Shown here: positions 1-8,310 of the stretch, piece by piece | Layout: the number at the start of each line of letters is the position of its first letter | How positions within the stretch are numbered: the first letter of the stretch is position 1 | Assembly: GCF_947499585.1 (NCBI RefSeq) | Contig: NZ_CANMOO010000003.1 | Span: 1-64,000, forward strand | DNA: 64,000 nt | Direction: 5' to 3' | Source of the DNA: an uncultured Allomuricauda sp. | GTDB taxonomy: Bacteria > Bacteroidota > Bacteroidia > Flavobacteriales > Flavobacteriaceae | Translations under genes and position numbers: made by a program | Notes under the pieces: model-generated | Seen by the model: the letters and a program-made list of their open reading frames with translations, nothing else | The model's database searches: none | What the model was told of the DNA's origin: nothing

Positions 1-296
1 AAATAGTTGCCCGTTGTGAGTGCCGGCAGTGTGAAGGAGTCACATACGGTGACATCGGCCAGTACGTCCACGGTGGGGGTGTTGTTGACGGTCACGGTGA
101 AGCTTGACTGATCGGAGCAGTTGGGTGTGGTGCCCGTCTCTTGGTATATGAACACGGTCTGTGTGGCGGTGATGTTGTCCCCTGGGAGCAGAGCGACTCC
201 GGTTCCTGCTGCGCCTGTGAAATAGTTGCCCGTTGTGAGTGCCGGCAGTGTGAAGGAGTCACATACGGTGACATCGGCCAGTACGTCCACGGTGGG
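1..296. repeat. Near-identical tandem repeat inside the giant surface protein
   Basis: Bases 1-77 recur essentially unchanged at 220-296, an offset of 219 bases or exactly 73 codons, so the reading frame is kept. The unit encodes the module containing ADVTVCDSFTLPALTTGNY. The block is visibly richer in GC than the rest of the window. Only one complete period plus the start of the next is visible; more copies probably lie to the left. Confidence 0.85.
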
Positions 297-2555
297 CTGC
301 TCAATATAAATCAGTTCAACAGTGTCTGTTGCATCACAACCTGCTGAATTAACGACTTCCAATTGTATGATTACGGTGGTGCCGATATCGTTTGCATGGG
401 GTTGGTAAGTCGGACTCAAAGTGTTGTCGTTAATCAATGATCCATCTCCTGAAGGGATAGACCAAGTAAAGCTGTCATGACCACTTGCACTTGCATTTTG
501 TATATCATGGTTTGTTAACCCACAGATGCTTGCATTATCACCGGCATTGACCGCGGGATCAACAATATTTACGGTCAGTGTCGCGGTTTCATCTGGGCAT
601 GACATAAGTGTATTGGAGATGGTGTAATTAAAATCATAGGTTCCTACTACAAGTGACGAGAAGTTTACGTTTGCTGGGTCTGTTATAACATCGTTTGCAC
701 CATTGCCGAACGTATTGTCCACATCGGTCCATGTGCCACCTGGGTCAGGAGTGCCATTAAGTTGAGCGGTAAGGTCATAGGGGATAACATCTCCCATACA
801 GATATCTATAGTAGTGTCGTCCCCAGCATCTAGTACTTCTATTCCTACAGTAAAAATCTCATCTGTAAGTTCTGAAAAGGTTATTCCATCAAAATAGGCA
901 TTATCTGCGTTATCAATACTGGTGGCTACTACCTTTCTTATGGTTCCTGTGGTAAAATCTCCATCTCCATCTTCATCTATTAGTAGTACAACACAGTCGC
1001 CAAAGCTTAAAATATCGGATCCCGACAAATCCAAGCGGATGCTTACATCGGAAATTTGACTTGAAGCGGTTCGTGTGAGTTGTACCATCCATTGTCTGTC
1101 AAGTTTGTGGGTAATTCCAATTCCTAAGGGGACACCAGAAGTGGTTGCATTTATGGACAAATCATTGTTTGCCCACAGTAAATAATTATGGTCAAGAGAA
1201 AATCCATCCCCAGAAATACGGGTACGGGTCAAATCTAAATTATCTGTACTAAAATCCGTGTTTGTGGAAACGGTAACTATGGCATCGCTATTAACACTCT
1301 TGGAAATTCGTTGATCTAGATTGTACCATAACCTGTAATCAGGTGCGCCAACACTTCCATGTCGATCAACACCAATCCCTGCAATATCATACATGTACGT
1401 GACATCCGAAGTCCAAATTATAGCACCATCAGCAGCAAGATAATCATATGTGCCGTTCCCAACTATGCTGCCTAATTGGTTATCGTCTGTTAGGGTAATT
1501 CCATATTTAACGGCCAAATAGCTTTCTACACGCTGTCTTATATTGTTAGTTATCGGATTCAGTGTTTCAACATCTAACACTAAAACCTCGGCAATATCGC
1601 CTGCAAGGTTATAATCGGAAGTACTGCTATTAAAATGTTTGCCCAGTCTGTTATAATCGAATAATGGATTATCGGCAAAAGTGTCGTTTCTGGTCAGATT
1701 TATATCCTGTATGCCATTTACATGGGTAACCAAGGTTTCTTGGTCGGCACCTATAGTTCTGGTGAAAGCTCCAATGGCAGGCTCACCCAAAAGATTAATT
1801 GTACCGCTTTGATAAAACGTTTGGTTATCCGCAATATCATAGTTATTTCTATCACCGGTGAACCAGTTTCTACCAATGGAGAAGCGGTTATTGTCCGCAA
1901 TTCCTAAGGAAAGGTTACCAGCCCATTGGTTTTGACTAGCCGAGGTATGCAAGGTATCCACTGCTCCCCCAAACAACAATCGTTGTGTTTCTGCGGAGTT
2001 TCCAGCTCCAACAGCTTTAAATACTATAAACACTGCTACATCTTCTCTGACAACGGAATGGAAATGCAGCGCTTGACCGTCCCCAGTTCCATCAAATTGA
2101 ACAACAGGATTAAAATTAATGTTGTCTGTCGCATTTCTACGAAATGTGGGCACTCCCGGCACTGTTCCCGTAGGGTGAAGGTGACCGGAACCTATAGAAT
2201 AATCAAACCCGGGATTAGCTGCGTTCCAGGCATTAGGGTAATCTCCGGGAGCTGCTGGATGTGGAATGGCATCTTGTGATACAAAGTCAACAATATCAAA
2301 CCAAGTAGTAACCGAAGTATTATTTCCAGGAGGTAGTGGATTATGATCATAGAAGTTAAAAGCACCGGGGTCACTGTTTACAGCTTTTCCTGCCCTAAAC
2401 CATGTATCATTTCTAGTTTGACCATGTATTTGGAATCCCAAACCAAAAAGAAATAATAGTACTAATGCATACTGAAAAAAGGGATAAATCCCTTGATAGG
2501 TCCATTTCGGTTTTTTTAAACCGCAAAATTTATTGAAGTGTAAATGTTTAGTCAT
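1..2555 (-). CDS. Giant secreted repeat protein, N-terminal part (runs off left edge)
   Basis: Reading the minus strand from the ATG at 2555 gives one uninterrupted frame of about 851 codons to the window edge. The N-terminus carries an extended leader with a hydrophobic stretch ending in IHGQ, a plausible signal peptidase I site near residue 45. The next 450 or so residues resemble the N-terminal part of flavobacterial surface proteins that carry an SYLAVKYGITL motif; that motif is present here. Later come Ig/PKD-like beta modules rich in Gly, Asp and Thr, with cysteines spaced as in such modules (SICG, CDATD, VCDSF). The final part is a 73-residue module that starts repeating at the edge. 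A large secreted adhesin or cell-surface protein is inferred. Its C-terminus, where a type IX sorting domain would sit, is outside the window. Confidence 0.8.
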   Translation of the reverse strand, partial: MTKHLHFNKFCGLKKPKWTYQGIYPFFQYALVLLFLFGLGFQIHGQTRNDTWFRAGKAVNSDPGAFNFYDHNPLPPGNNTSVTTWFDIVDFVSQDAIPHPAAPGDYPNAWNAANPGFDYSIGSGHLHPTGTVPGVPTFRRNATDNINFNPVVQFDGTGDGQALHFHSVVREDVAVFIVFKAVGAGNSAETQRLLFGGAVDTLHTSASQNQWAGNLSLGIADNNRFSIGRNWFTGDRNNYDIADNQTFYQSGTINLLGEPAIGAFTRTIGADQETLVTHVNGIQDINLTRNDTFADNPLFDYNRLGKHFNSSTSDYNLAGDIAEVLVLDVETLNPITNNIRQRVESYLAVKYGITLTDDNQLGSIVGNGTYDYLAADGAIIWTSDVTYMYDIAGIGVDRHGSVGAPDYRLWYNLDQRISKSVNSDAIVTVSTNTDFSTDNLDLTRTRISGDGFSLDHNYLLWANNDLSINATTSGVPLGIGITHKLDRQWMVQLTRTASSQISDVSIRLDLSGSDILSFGDCVVLLIDEDGDGDFTTGTIRKVVATSIDNADNAYFDGITFSELTDEIFTVGIEVLDAGDDTTIDICMGDVIPYDLTAQLNGTPDPGGTWTDVDNTFGNGANDVITDPANVNFSSLVVGTYDFNYTISNTLMSCPDETATLTVNIVDPAVNAGDNASICGLTNHDIQNASASGHDSFTWSIPSGDGSLINDNTLSPTYQPHANDIGTTVIIQLEVVNSAGCDATDTVELIYIEQPTVDVLADVTVCDSFTLPALTTGNYFTGAAGTGVALLPGDNITATQTVFIYQETGTTPNCSDQSSFTVTVNNTPTVDVLADVTVCDSFTLPALTTGNY

Positions 2556-2756
2556 AAGCAAGTAGGTTTACTCATGCTTTTCCACAGAAGAAAAAAACAG
2601 GACATTCTTGATAGCTATAAAGTAAATTACTTAATGGTAATGGAGGGGTAGATAATTAACCTATACGTGTTTACAATTGATGAAAGGCCTAAATGAGGAT
2701 ATATCTAAAAACAGATTGTTGTTAATTTGAGCGGGTTGTTTTTCTAAATTGTATAA

Positions 2757-2786
2757 AAACCACCGAGAATAGGTTCTCGGTGGTTT
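2757..2786 (-). terminator. Rho-independent terminator after the OmpA gene
   Basis: A perfect 13-bp stem (arms 2757-2769 and 2774-2786) with a 4-base loop is followed on the minus strand by a run of T. It lies about 85 bases past the stop of the OmpA-family gene and separates it from the giant surface protein, so the two genes probably form separate transcripts. The remaining non-coding bases between 2556 and 2869 show nothing else I can name. Confidence 0.85.
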
Positions 2787-2869
2787 AACCATCGCTGTTA
2801 TTTAAGAACACATTATGTTACACCAAACCTATATTCTTAATAAAACCATTGAAAATTAAAACAGGACAG

Positions 2870-5029
2870 TTATTTCATTAGGTTTATTTCCACCCTTCTA
2901 TTCTGTTTTCTGCCGTTTCTGTTGGCATTTGTTGCTATTGGTTTGTCTTCACCATATCCTTTAGCCGATAATCTATTTGAGGTGATTCCTTCTTTAATTA
3001 AGAAATCTCTAACCGAATTTGCCCTTGCTTCGGATAATCTTTGGTTGCTTGTAGCGCTTCCTACACTATCTGTATGACCCTCAACGGTGAAATTGGCGTT
3101 TGGATATTCTGTCAAAATCCTAATGATATCTACCATTACTGAAAGTGATTCTGATTTAATGGTTGATTTACCTGTATCAAACAAAATGGTTTTAGCATAA
3201 CTGTTCAGTTGTTTTTGAACTTCCGCAGTCACTTCTGGACAACCATTGTTACTAATCGGTCCTGCTGTATTGGGACATGAATCATCGATATCTACAAGGG
3301 TGTCTCCATCTGTATCTGGGCATCCTTTATTCTCAATTCTTCCAGCAATATTTGGACAACGGTCATCTTTATCGACGATACCATCCCCATCTGAATCTGG
3401 GCATCCTTTATTTTGCATGGTTCCTACTTCTTGTGGGCAGTCATCATCTTTATCCAAAACACCATCACCATCAGTATCTTTCCATGGGCATCCGTTATTT
3501 TCTTTTGGACCTACTTCTGCTGGACAATCGTCATCCTTGTCCAAAACACCATCACCATCTGTGTCTTTCCATGGACATCCATTGTTTTCTATGGGGCCTG
3601 CAACATCTGGACAATTATCTGATCTGTTTTCTATACCATCGTTGTCCTTGTCCCTTAACTTGTAGTGATAGATTGGAACTTTGATACCTGCATACAAATC
3701 CAAAGCCTTTGTTTTTTGACCTAAAAGCGTTGACATTATAGAACCTGAACCCATATAGATCGGTCCTGCTCTAAACCCAGCTCCCCATTGAAAACCGGCA
3801 CCTTGAACAATACTAAATGGAGAGTAAAAACCAAGCCATGCGCTTTCAAACCTTGGCGTTAATGAGACTTGGTTTAATATTCTATTGGTATTTATATTGT
3901 TTTTAATGGTTAAAGGAATATCCGCGTTTAGATTTAGATAAAATTTAGAATTGATATTCCAATCCGCATTGGTATGCAAAGCAGTAGGTAATTTAGAATT
4001 TGGAGATTGGATTCTTTCGCCTATCAAGTCAAAATTTTGAGCTAGTGCCTCTCCCAATGAAGCACCATCAAAGTTGTCTATATCTTGAGTTCTGTTAAGA
4101 TCATATGTTTGATCTACTCCATTTTTATTTCTTATTTCTCCAATATCAGTAACAGAGACTCCAAATTTTAATTTGTATTTATTGGCTTCTTTGTCAATAA
4201 TGGTATTTCCTTTGTTGTCCATTTTAGTGTTTCTGGCAGAATCAGGTCTCCATTCATATACAACTCCTATATCTGCTCCAAATCCGTTATCTCCGTCATT
4301 TTCATCTGAGTCAAATAGGCCATCTCCATTTCCTTGGTCATCCAACCCGCCAGTATTACCATAAATAAATTCACCTTGTGTTGCTACGGTTCGGGTATTT
4401 GAATCGTAGTCTATACCAAGATTTTTACTGCGGATATAGGTAGTACCAAAGCCTTTTAAATATTTTATAGTAAGCCCTCCTTTTAAAAAGTGTTGCTCTT
4501 TATCTATTAAAACCCTAGCATATGAAACCCCAATTTCTGTCCAGAAATTGGCAGCACCTGATAAGAAACCTTCCTGAATAGAAAAGTCTTCACTCTCATC
4601 AAAACCACCTTCTTTGTCCAAGGTTGAACCATCTATATCGATAACATTAAAAAAAGCTCTACCTCTGGTGAAGAATGCAATTGAATTTTTGTCATCGATA
4701 TTAAATAGTATTGAAGGTCCAAGAACATCAAAGTTAGATGAAAGGAAATTGTTCTGGGATGGGGATTTTTCTGCATTATCCAATGTTTTACTGAAATCAT
4801 TAAATGCATCTTTTAGACTAAGACCAAAATAGTCATTTCCAAAAAAGACACTTACCCCAACTAGATTAATATCCAATTTAAATCTGGAATCTACTATGTT
4901 AGCTGGATTGGAAATTACACTGTGGACTCCGCTGTAATTGTCTGTTAAAAAACCATTGTAAGACTGTGCTTTCAAAATGTTCACAATACAAAGGAACATA
5001 AGGCTGATCATAATTTTTCTTGAATGCAT
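2870..5029 (-). CDS. OmpA-family outer membrane protein with TSP3 calcium-binding repeats
   Basis: I chose the start at 5029 ([11 protein letters not shown]) because it gives a normal signal peptide ending in ILKAQ; the frame is open 33 codons further upstream, but that extension looks non-coding. The mature protein of about 700 residues has an N-terminal beta-barrel-like region (roughly 25-470), then five thrombospondin type-3 repeats of the form DxDGDGxxDxxDxCP, then a C-terminal OmpA domain with the [11 protein letters not shown] and RLSEARA motifs that bind peptidoglycan. It should anchor the outer membrane to the cell wall. It lies upstream of the giant secreted protein on the same strand, with a terminator between them. 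Family assignment of the C-terminal half is firm; the N-terminal barrel resembles DUF5723 proteins, which is less sure. Confidence 0.9.
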   Translation of the reverse strand: MHSRKIMISLMFLCIVNILKAQSYNGFLTDNYSGVHSVISNPANIVDSRFKLDINLVGVSVFFGNDYFGLSLKDAFNDFSKTLDNAEKSPSQNNFLSSNFDVLGPSILFNIDDKNSIAFFTRGRAFFNVIDIDGSTLDKEGGFDESEDFSIQEGFLSGAANFWTEIGVSYARVLIDKEQHFLKGGLTIKYLKGFGTTYIRSKNLGIDYDSNTRTVATQGEFIYGNTGGLDDQGNGDGLFDSDENDGDNGFGADIGVVYEWRPDSARNTKMDNKGNTIIDKEANKYKLKFGVSVTDIGEIRNKNGVDQTYDLNRTQDIDNFDGASLGEALAQNFDLIGERIQSPNSKLPTALHTNADWNINSKFYLNLNADIPLTIKNNINTNRILNQVSLTPRFESAWLGFYSPFSIVQGAGFQWGAGFRAGPIYMGSGSIMSTLLGQKTKALDLYAGIKVPIYHYKLRDKDNDGIENRSDNCPDVAGPIENNGCPWKDTDGDGVLDKDDDCPAEVGPKENNGCPWKDTDGDGVLDKDDDCPQEVGTMQNKGCPDSDGDGIVDKDDRCPNIAGRIENKGCPDTDGDTLVDIDDSCPNTAGPISNNGCPEVTAEVQKQLNSYAKTILFDTGKSTIKSESLSVMVDIIRILTEYPNANFTVEGHTDSVGSATSNQRLSEARANSVRDFLIKEGITSNRLSAKGYGEDKPIATNANRNGRKQNRRVEINLMK
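3410..3600. repeat. TSP3-encoding tandem repeats
   Basis: Two successive repeats encode [15 protein letters not shown] and are nearly identical in DNA, with a period of 87 bases (29 codons). They are flanked by more diverged copies. These are coding repeats, not a separate element. Confidence 0.8.
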
Positions 5030-5300
5030 ATTTCTAAACTTTATTTTTTTAATTTTTTTGTAAATACCTGTATTTGGTTGGTTTACAAACAGGAACAAAG
5101 AGATGACAAATTTGTATTTGAGCAGCATGCTAATGAACGAACGCTCTTTTTCAATTGATAAATGAAGAAGTTGGACTAATCTCTAGACCAAAGGAAAAAA
5201 AGATTAGGTTTTACGTGTTGTTATTGATTTAGATATCTGAAAATCAATTTTTTACAGTTCCAATACATTGCACCAACTGTTTGATTTTGTTTTTTAAATA

Positions 5301-5330
5301 AAAAAAGAGCCATTGGGAGTGACTCTTTAA
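5301..5330 (-). terminator. Rho-independent terminator, minus strand
   Basis: Arms AAAGAG (5305-5310) and CTCTTT (5324-5329), extended by two more pairs across a mismatch, are followed on the minus strand by seven T. It lies about 270 bases upstream of the OmpA start and about 450 bases past the ROK kinase stop, so it more likely ends a short transcript starting near 5545 than the kinase mRNA. Confidence 0.65.
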
Positions 5331-5546
5331 TAAGCATATAGATTAAATAAATGGGGATATTTTACGAGTAGATTTAAATCCATTACGACCAAGAAATTAT
5401 TACAAGAATTCCTTGGCGTAATGGAAACCTCAACTAAACTAAACACTTTATGACCAAACAGACCAAAAGTGTGTTACTGTTTAAAATAATGTTGAAATGA
5501 GCAAGTATTTAACCAAACCTTCTCAAAGAATTTTCAACGCTTATTA
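5305..5546 (-). ncRNA. Candidate small structured RNA
   Basis: The 754-base gap 5030-5783 holds no convincing protein gene. On the minus strand a promoter candidate (5553-5581) is followed by a long imperfect inverted repeat at 5380-5424 (CCATTACG and CCAAG arms around an AT-rich loop) and then by the terminator at 5301-5330. That order defines a transcript of roughly 240 nt. The only short ORF I see inside (18 codons from an ATG in the inverted repeat) has no ribosome site and looks meaningless. A small regulatory RNA is inferred; no known family is recognised. Confidence 0.35.
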
Positions 5547-5552
5547 ATAGGA

Positions 5553-5581
5553 CAAACATACTATACAATTATAGTTGGCAA
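5553..5581 (-). promoter_or_regulatory. Candidate Bacteroidota promoter
   Basis: On the minus strand TTG (5579-5581) is followed after 18 bases by TATGTTTG (5553-5560). This matches the TTG / TAnnTTTG pattern of the Bacteroidota primary sigma factor. It points into the gene-free stretch that ends at the 5301-5330 terminator. Confidence 0.4.
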
Positions 5582-5783
5582 ACTAACAAGCTTATGGATG
5601 CGCTATTTCATTTAACCAATGAGTGTTTTGAACTAATGAGTAATTTAAAGCGAAATTAGAATGCCTTCAACTGTATCGCTTTTTTATTTAGCGCAGTGTG
5701 GTTTTACTAGAAGAATAAGGTTGAAAAAGAATAATTCTGATTGAGGTGATTTGGGACAGCCCGCATTTTTTAAGAAAAGTAGC

Positions 5784-6728
5784 CTATATTTTTGGCAGCT
5801 TACCTTTGACGCGCTTCCAGAAATTGGAATTGAATACTCGCGTGCATCCCATAATTGCACCCTTTTCCATATGGTGGGAGATCTTGATTGGAATGGTGAG
5901 ATTATTTTTTTTAAGAGATTCTTGCAAAGCTGTACCAAAACAGAAATAGGCTTTTGAAATATTGCCTCCTAGAACCAATACGTCCGTTTGAAAGGTTTTT
6001 AACCAAGGAGCCAGAAAATCCCCTAAATCGTTGCCAAAAGCATCAAAGACTTCTTTGATTTTTGCGTCAGTATCAAAATTATCCGCGAGTTCTTTTACCC
6101 CTGCTGCATTTTTGCCCGTGGCTTCGTGATAGGCTTTAATAATTCCTCGAGTTGAAAAATAATCATCGGCCATTCCGTCTTCATGCAGTATATTCCACAA
6201 ACACCCATTGGGAGGGACGGTGTTTCCGGTCACTATTGGGATTCCATTTTCAATAAACCCTGCTCCTAAACCGGTTCCAAGAGTAATGCACAACTGTTTT
6301 TTGTTTCCATCTGCTTCAGACAACCATGCTTCCCCCACCGCAAAAGAAGTGGCATCGTTTAAAAAACGCATGGGCAAGTAGCTACTGTGTGATAGTAAGG
6401 GATTAAGATTTTCTTCAATTTTGGTTTGATACAGAGAGCCATACTTGAATCCTTCGGGATACTTTGCCACACCCTCTTTATAATCAAAGGGACCTGGAAT
6501 AGCATAAGCGATACCCAGTAAAGGAATTTCTTGTGCTGCCTCTATAGTTTTGTTTAAGGTATTTGCCCAAGTTTGCATGATCGATTCCAAAGACTCTAAA
6601 TTGGCTACATGACTTGTGGCATATGTATGGTCAATGATTCTCTTTTCTTGAACAGCAACAACGGCGGAAGATATATGTGTGCCTCCAATATCCACTCCAA
6701 TAACATATGTTTCTTTTTGATGAGCCAT
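5784..6728 (-). CDS. ROK-family sugar kinase (likely mannokinase or glucokinase)
   Basis: This 314-residue cytoplasmic protein has the ATP-binding DIGGTH motif at residues 13-18, a second phosphate loop LGTGLGAGF in the middle, and an acidic catalytic pair in FLNDATSFAVGE. It is about the usual length of ROK kinases, but I do not see the CxCGxxGC zinc motif typical of many of them. The gene starts 2 bases after the stop of the MFS transporter and is the last gene of the carbohydrate locus. From that context it probably phosphorylates the hexose the transporter brings in, most likely mannose released by the GH92 enzymes. Substrate choice among mannose, glucose and fructose is inference. Confidence 0.85.
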   Translation of the reverse strand: MAHQKETYVIGVDIGGTHISSAVVAVQEKRIIDHTYATSHVANLESLESIMQTWANTLNKTIEAAQEIPLLGIAYAIPGPFDYKEGVAKYPEGFKYGSLYQTKIEENLNPLLSHSSYLPMRFLNDATSFAVGEAWLSEADGNKKQLCITLGTGLGAGFIENGIPIVTGNTVPPNGCLWNILHEDGMADDYFSTRGIIKAYHEATGKNAAGVKELADNFDTDAKIKEVFDAFGNDLGDFLAPWLKTFQTDVLVLGGNISKAYFCFGTALQESLKKNNLTIPIKISHHMEKGAIMGCTRVFNSNFWKRVKGKLPKI

Positions 6729-6730
6729 AA

Positions 6731-8173
6731 CTAAACAGTTAAAGGTTTTACTTGATATCCCTTTAGTCCATAAAATATGAGGTAGGCATAACAGAATATT
6801 GGAATGATAAAGGAGAGTTGAATGCCTATTTGGTCAGCGACAGCACCTTGAATTATAGGCATAATAGCTCCCCCTACTATCATCATAACCAATAGTGAAG
6901 ATGCCTGACTGGTATACTTGCCCAAATCTTTGATGGCCAATGTAAATATATTGGACCATAAAATGGAGTTGAACGCGCCAATGGCTATGGCACTCCAAAA
7001 TGCCACAGGCCCATCTGCAAGAATCATAATGGCCAGTAATATGATAACTACTGTAGCAAATAAAGTTAGTACTCTTGATGGTTTGGAACCACCTATTAAG
7101 AAAGCAAGGTAATTGATGATTAAAAAGAATACAAAGAATTGTATTTGGGCAAATGGAATCAATTCCAAAGAAAAGACCCCGTCATTATTTTGTACTCCAG
7201 TAATAAGATAAATAACCATAAAGGAAAGAATTGATACACATGCCATAATAAGATACTTTTTAACCTTATCGGTCATGCTTCCCATAGCAATAGATCCCAA
7301 AAACCTACCTATCATGGCACCTCCCCAATAATAGGATAAGAATACACCTCCTTGTGCTTCATCCATCCCAGCAATGCTGTTCAATTTAAAGAAGTTAATA
7401 AGGAAACTTCCAATGGTAACCTCACCGCCTACGTAAACAAAAATGGCTATCATTCCTAAAACCACATGTCTAAATTTTAATACGTGAAGCCCTTTCTCTA
7501 GGGTTTCTGTATTCTTAAACGAAGGAAGTTTTATGAATTTGATGATCAAAGCCAATAGGAAGAACAATCCCCCATAAATTAAGTATGGCATTTTAAGGGA
7601 GTCAACTGTAATTTCTCCATTGGAAAAGACTTTGTACAATAGCAAAGCACCTACCAAAGGGGCCAAAGTAGCCCCAAAAGAATTAAAGCCTTGCGCAAGA
7701 TTCAATCTACTGGAAGCTGTCTCTGGCTTTCCTAAAATTGCGGCATATGGATTGGCCGCTATTTGTAAAATAGTTACCCCTGAGGCCAATACGAATAATG
7801 CGCTAAGAAATATGCCGTAACGCTGAAAGACTGCTGCTGGGTAAAATAGGCAACAACCTATACCACAAAGTATTAGCCCTATAATTATCCCATTTTTATA
7901 TCCAATTCTTGAAATGGGATCTCCCTTGCTCACGGAAATAATAAAATAAATCAATGAAATAATGAAGAAAGCTCCAAAAAAAGCAAACTGAATTAACGCG
8001 GCTTGAAAATAACTCAGTTCAAAAACTTCTTTTAAATGAGGAATCAGAACATCGTTCATAACGGTTATGAACCCCCACATGAAAAACAAAAACGTGATGG
8101 TGAGAAAAGGTTTTCTATAATTCACGGATTTATTTGATCTAGCAATGTTGTTGCTATTGGGTATAATTGCCAT
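6731..8173 (-). CDS. FHS-family MFS sugar:H+ symporter (FucP/GluP/NagP-like)
   Basis: The 480-residue protein is a 12-segment inner-membrane carrier. Family signs are the N-terminal FLFFMWGFITVMNDVLIPHLK (residues about 28-48), the ANPY motif in LQIAANPYAAILG, and ARLNLAQ-like SRLNLAQGFNSFG. These match the fucose/glucose/galactose/GlcNAc branch of the major facilitator superfamily. It is followed 2 bases later by the ROK kinase, the usual pairing in which a free hexose is imported and then phosphorylated. With four alpha-mannosidases in the locus, mannose is the most likely substrate, but fucose released by GH29 cannot be excluded. Confidence 0.88.
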   Translation of the reverse strand: MAIIPNSNNIARSNKSVNYRKPFLTITFLFFMWGFITVMNDVLIPHLKEVFELSYFQAALIQFAFFGAFFIISLIYFIISVSKGDPISRIGYKNGIIIGLILCGIGCCLFYPAAVFQRYGIFLSALFVLASGVTILQIAANPYAAILGKPETASSRLNLAQGFNSFGATLAPLVGALLLYKVFSNGEITVDSLKMPYLIYGGLFFLLALIIKFIKLPSFKNTETLEKGLHVLKFRHVVLGMIAIFVYVGGEVTIGSFLINFFKLNSIAGMDEAQGGVFLSYYWGGAMIGRFLGSIAMGSMTDKVKKYLIMACVSILSFMVIYLITGVQNNDGVFSLELIPFAQIQFFVFFLIINYLAFLIGGSKPSRVLTLFATVVIILLAIMILADGPVAFWSAIAIGAFNSILWSNIFTLAIKDLGKYTSQASSLLVMMIVGGAIMPIIQGAVADQIGIQLSFIIPIFCYAYLIFYGLKGYQVKPLTV

Positions 8174-8310
8174 AAATTGGTTGGTTTAATTGGTCTTTTC
8201 TAATTTTGTTTTGAGAAGTATTTTTTGCCTTGGTTGGTAAGGGAATTATCTTCTATATAAGCTTTGATAGTAGAGCAATGATTATTTGATAAAATCCTGA
8301 TAAGGAATAT

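Noticed and set aside
1722-2374. Plus and minus ORFs inside the giant surface gene
   Set aside because: They overlap the large continuous minus-strand frame, which has a signal peptide and domain-like content.
3410-3600. CRISPR-like regular repeats
   Set aside because: They are in-frame coding repeats of a TSP3 domain, with no constant spacers and no cas genes nearby.
3246-3684. Three overlapping plus-strand ORFs opposite the OmpA gene
   Set aside because: They are produced by the TSP3 repeats read in other frames; protein content is repetitive and lacks a leader or known motif.
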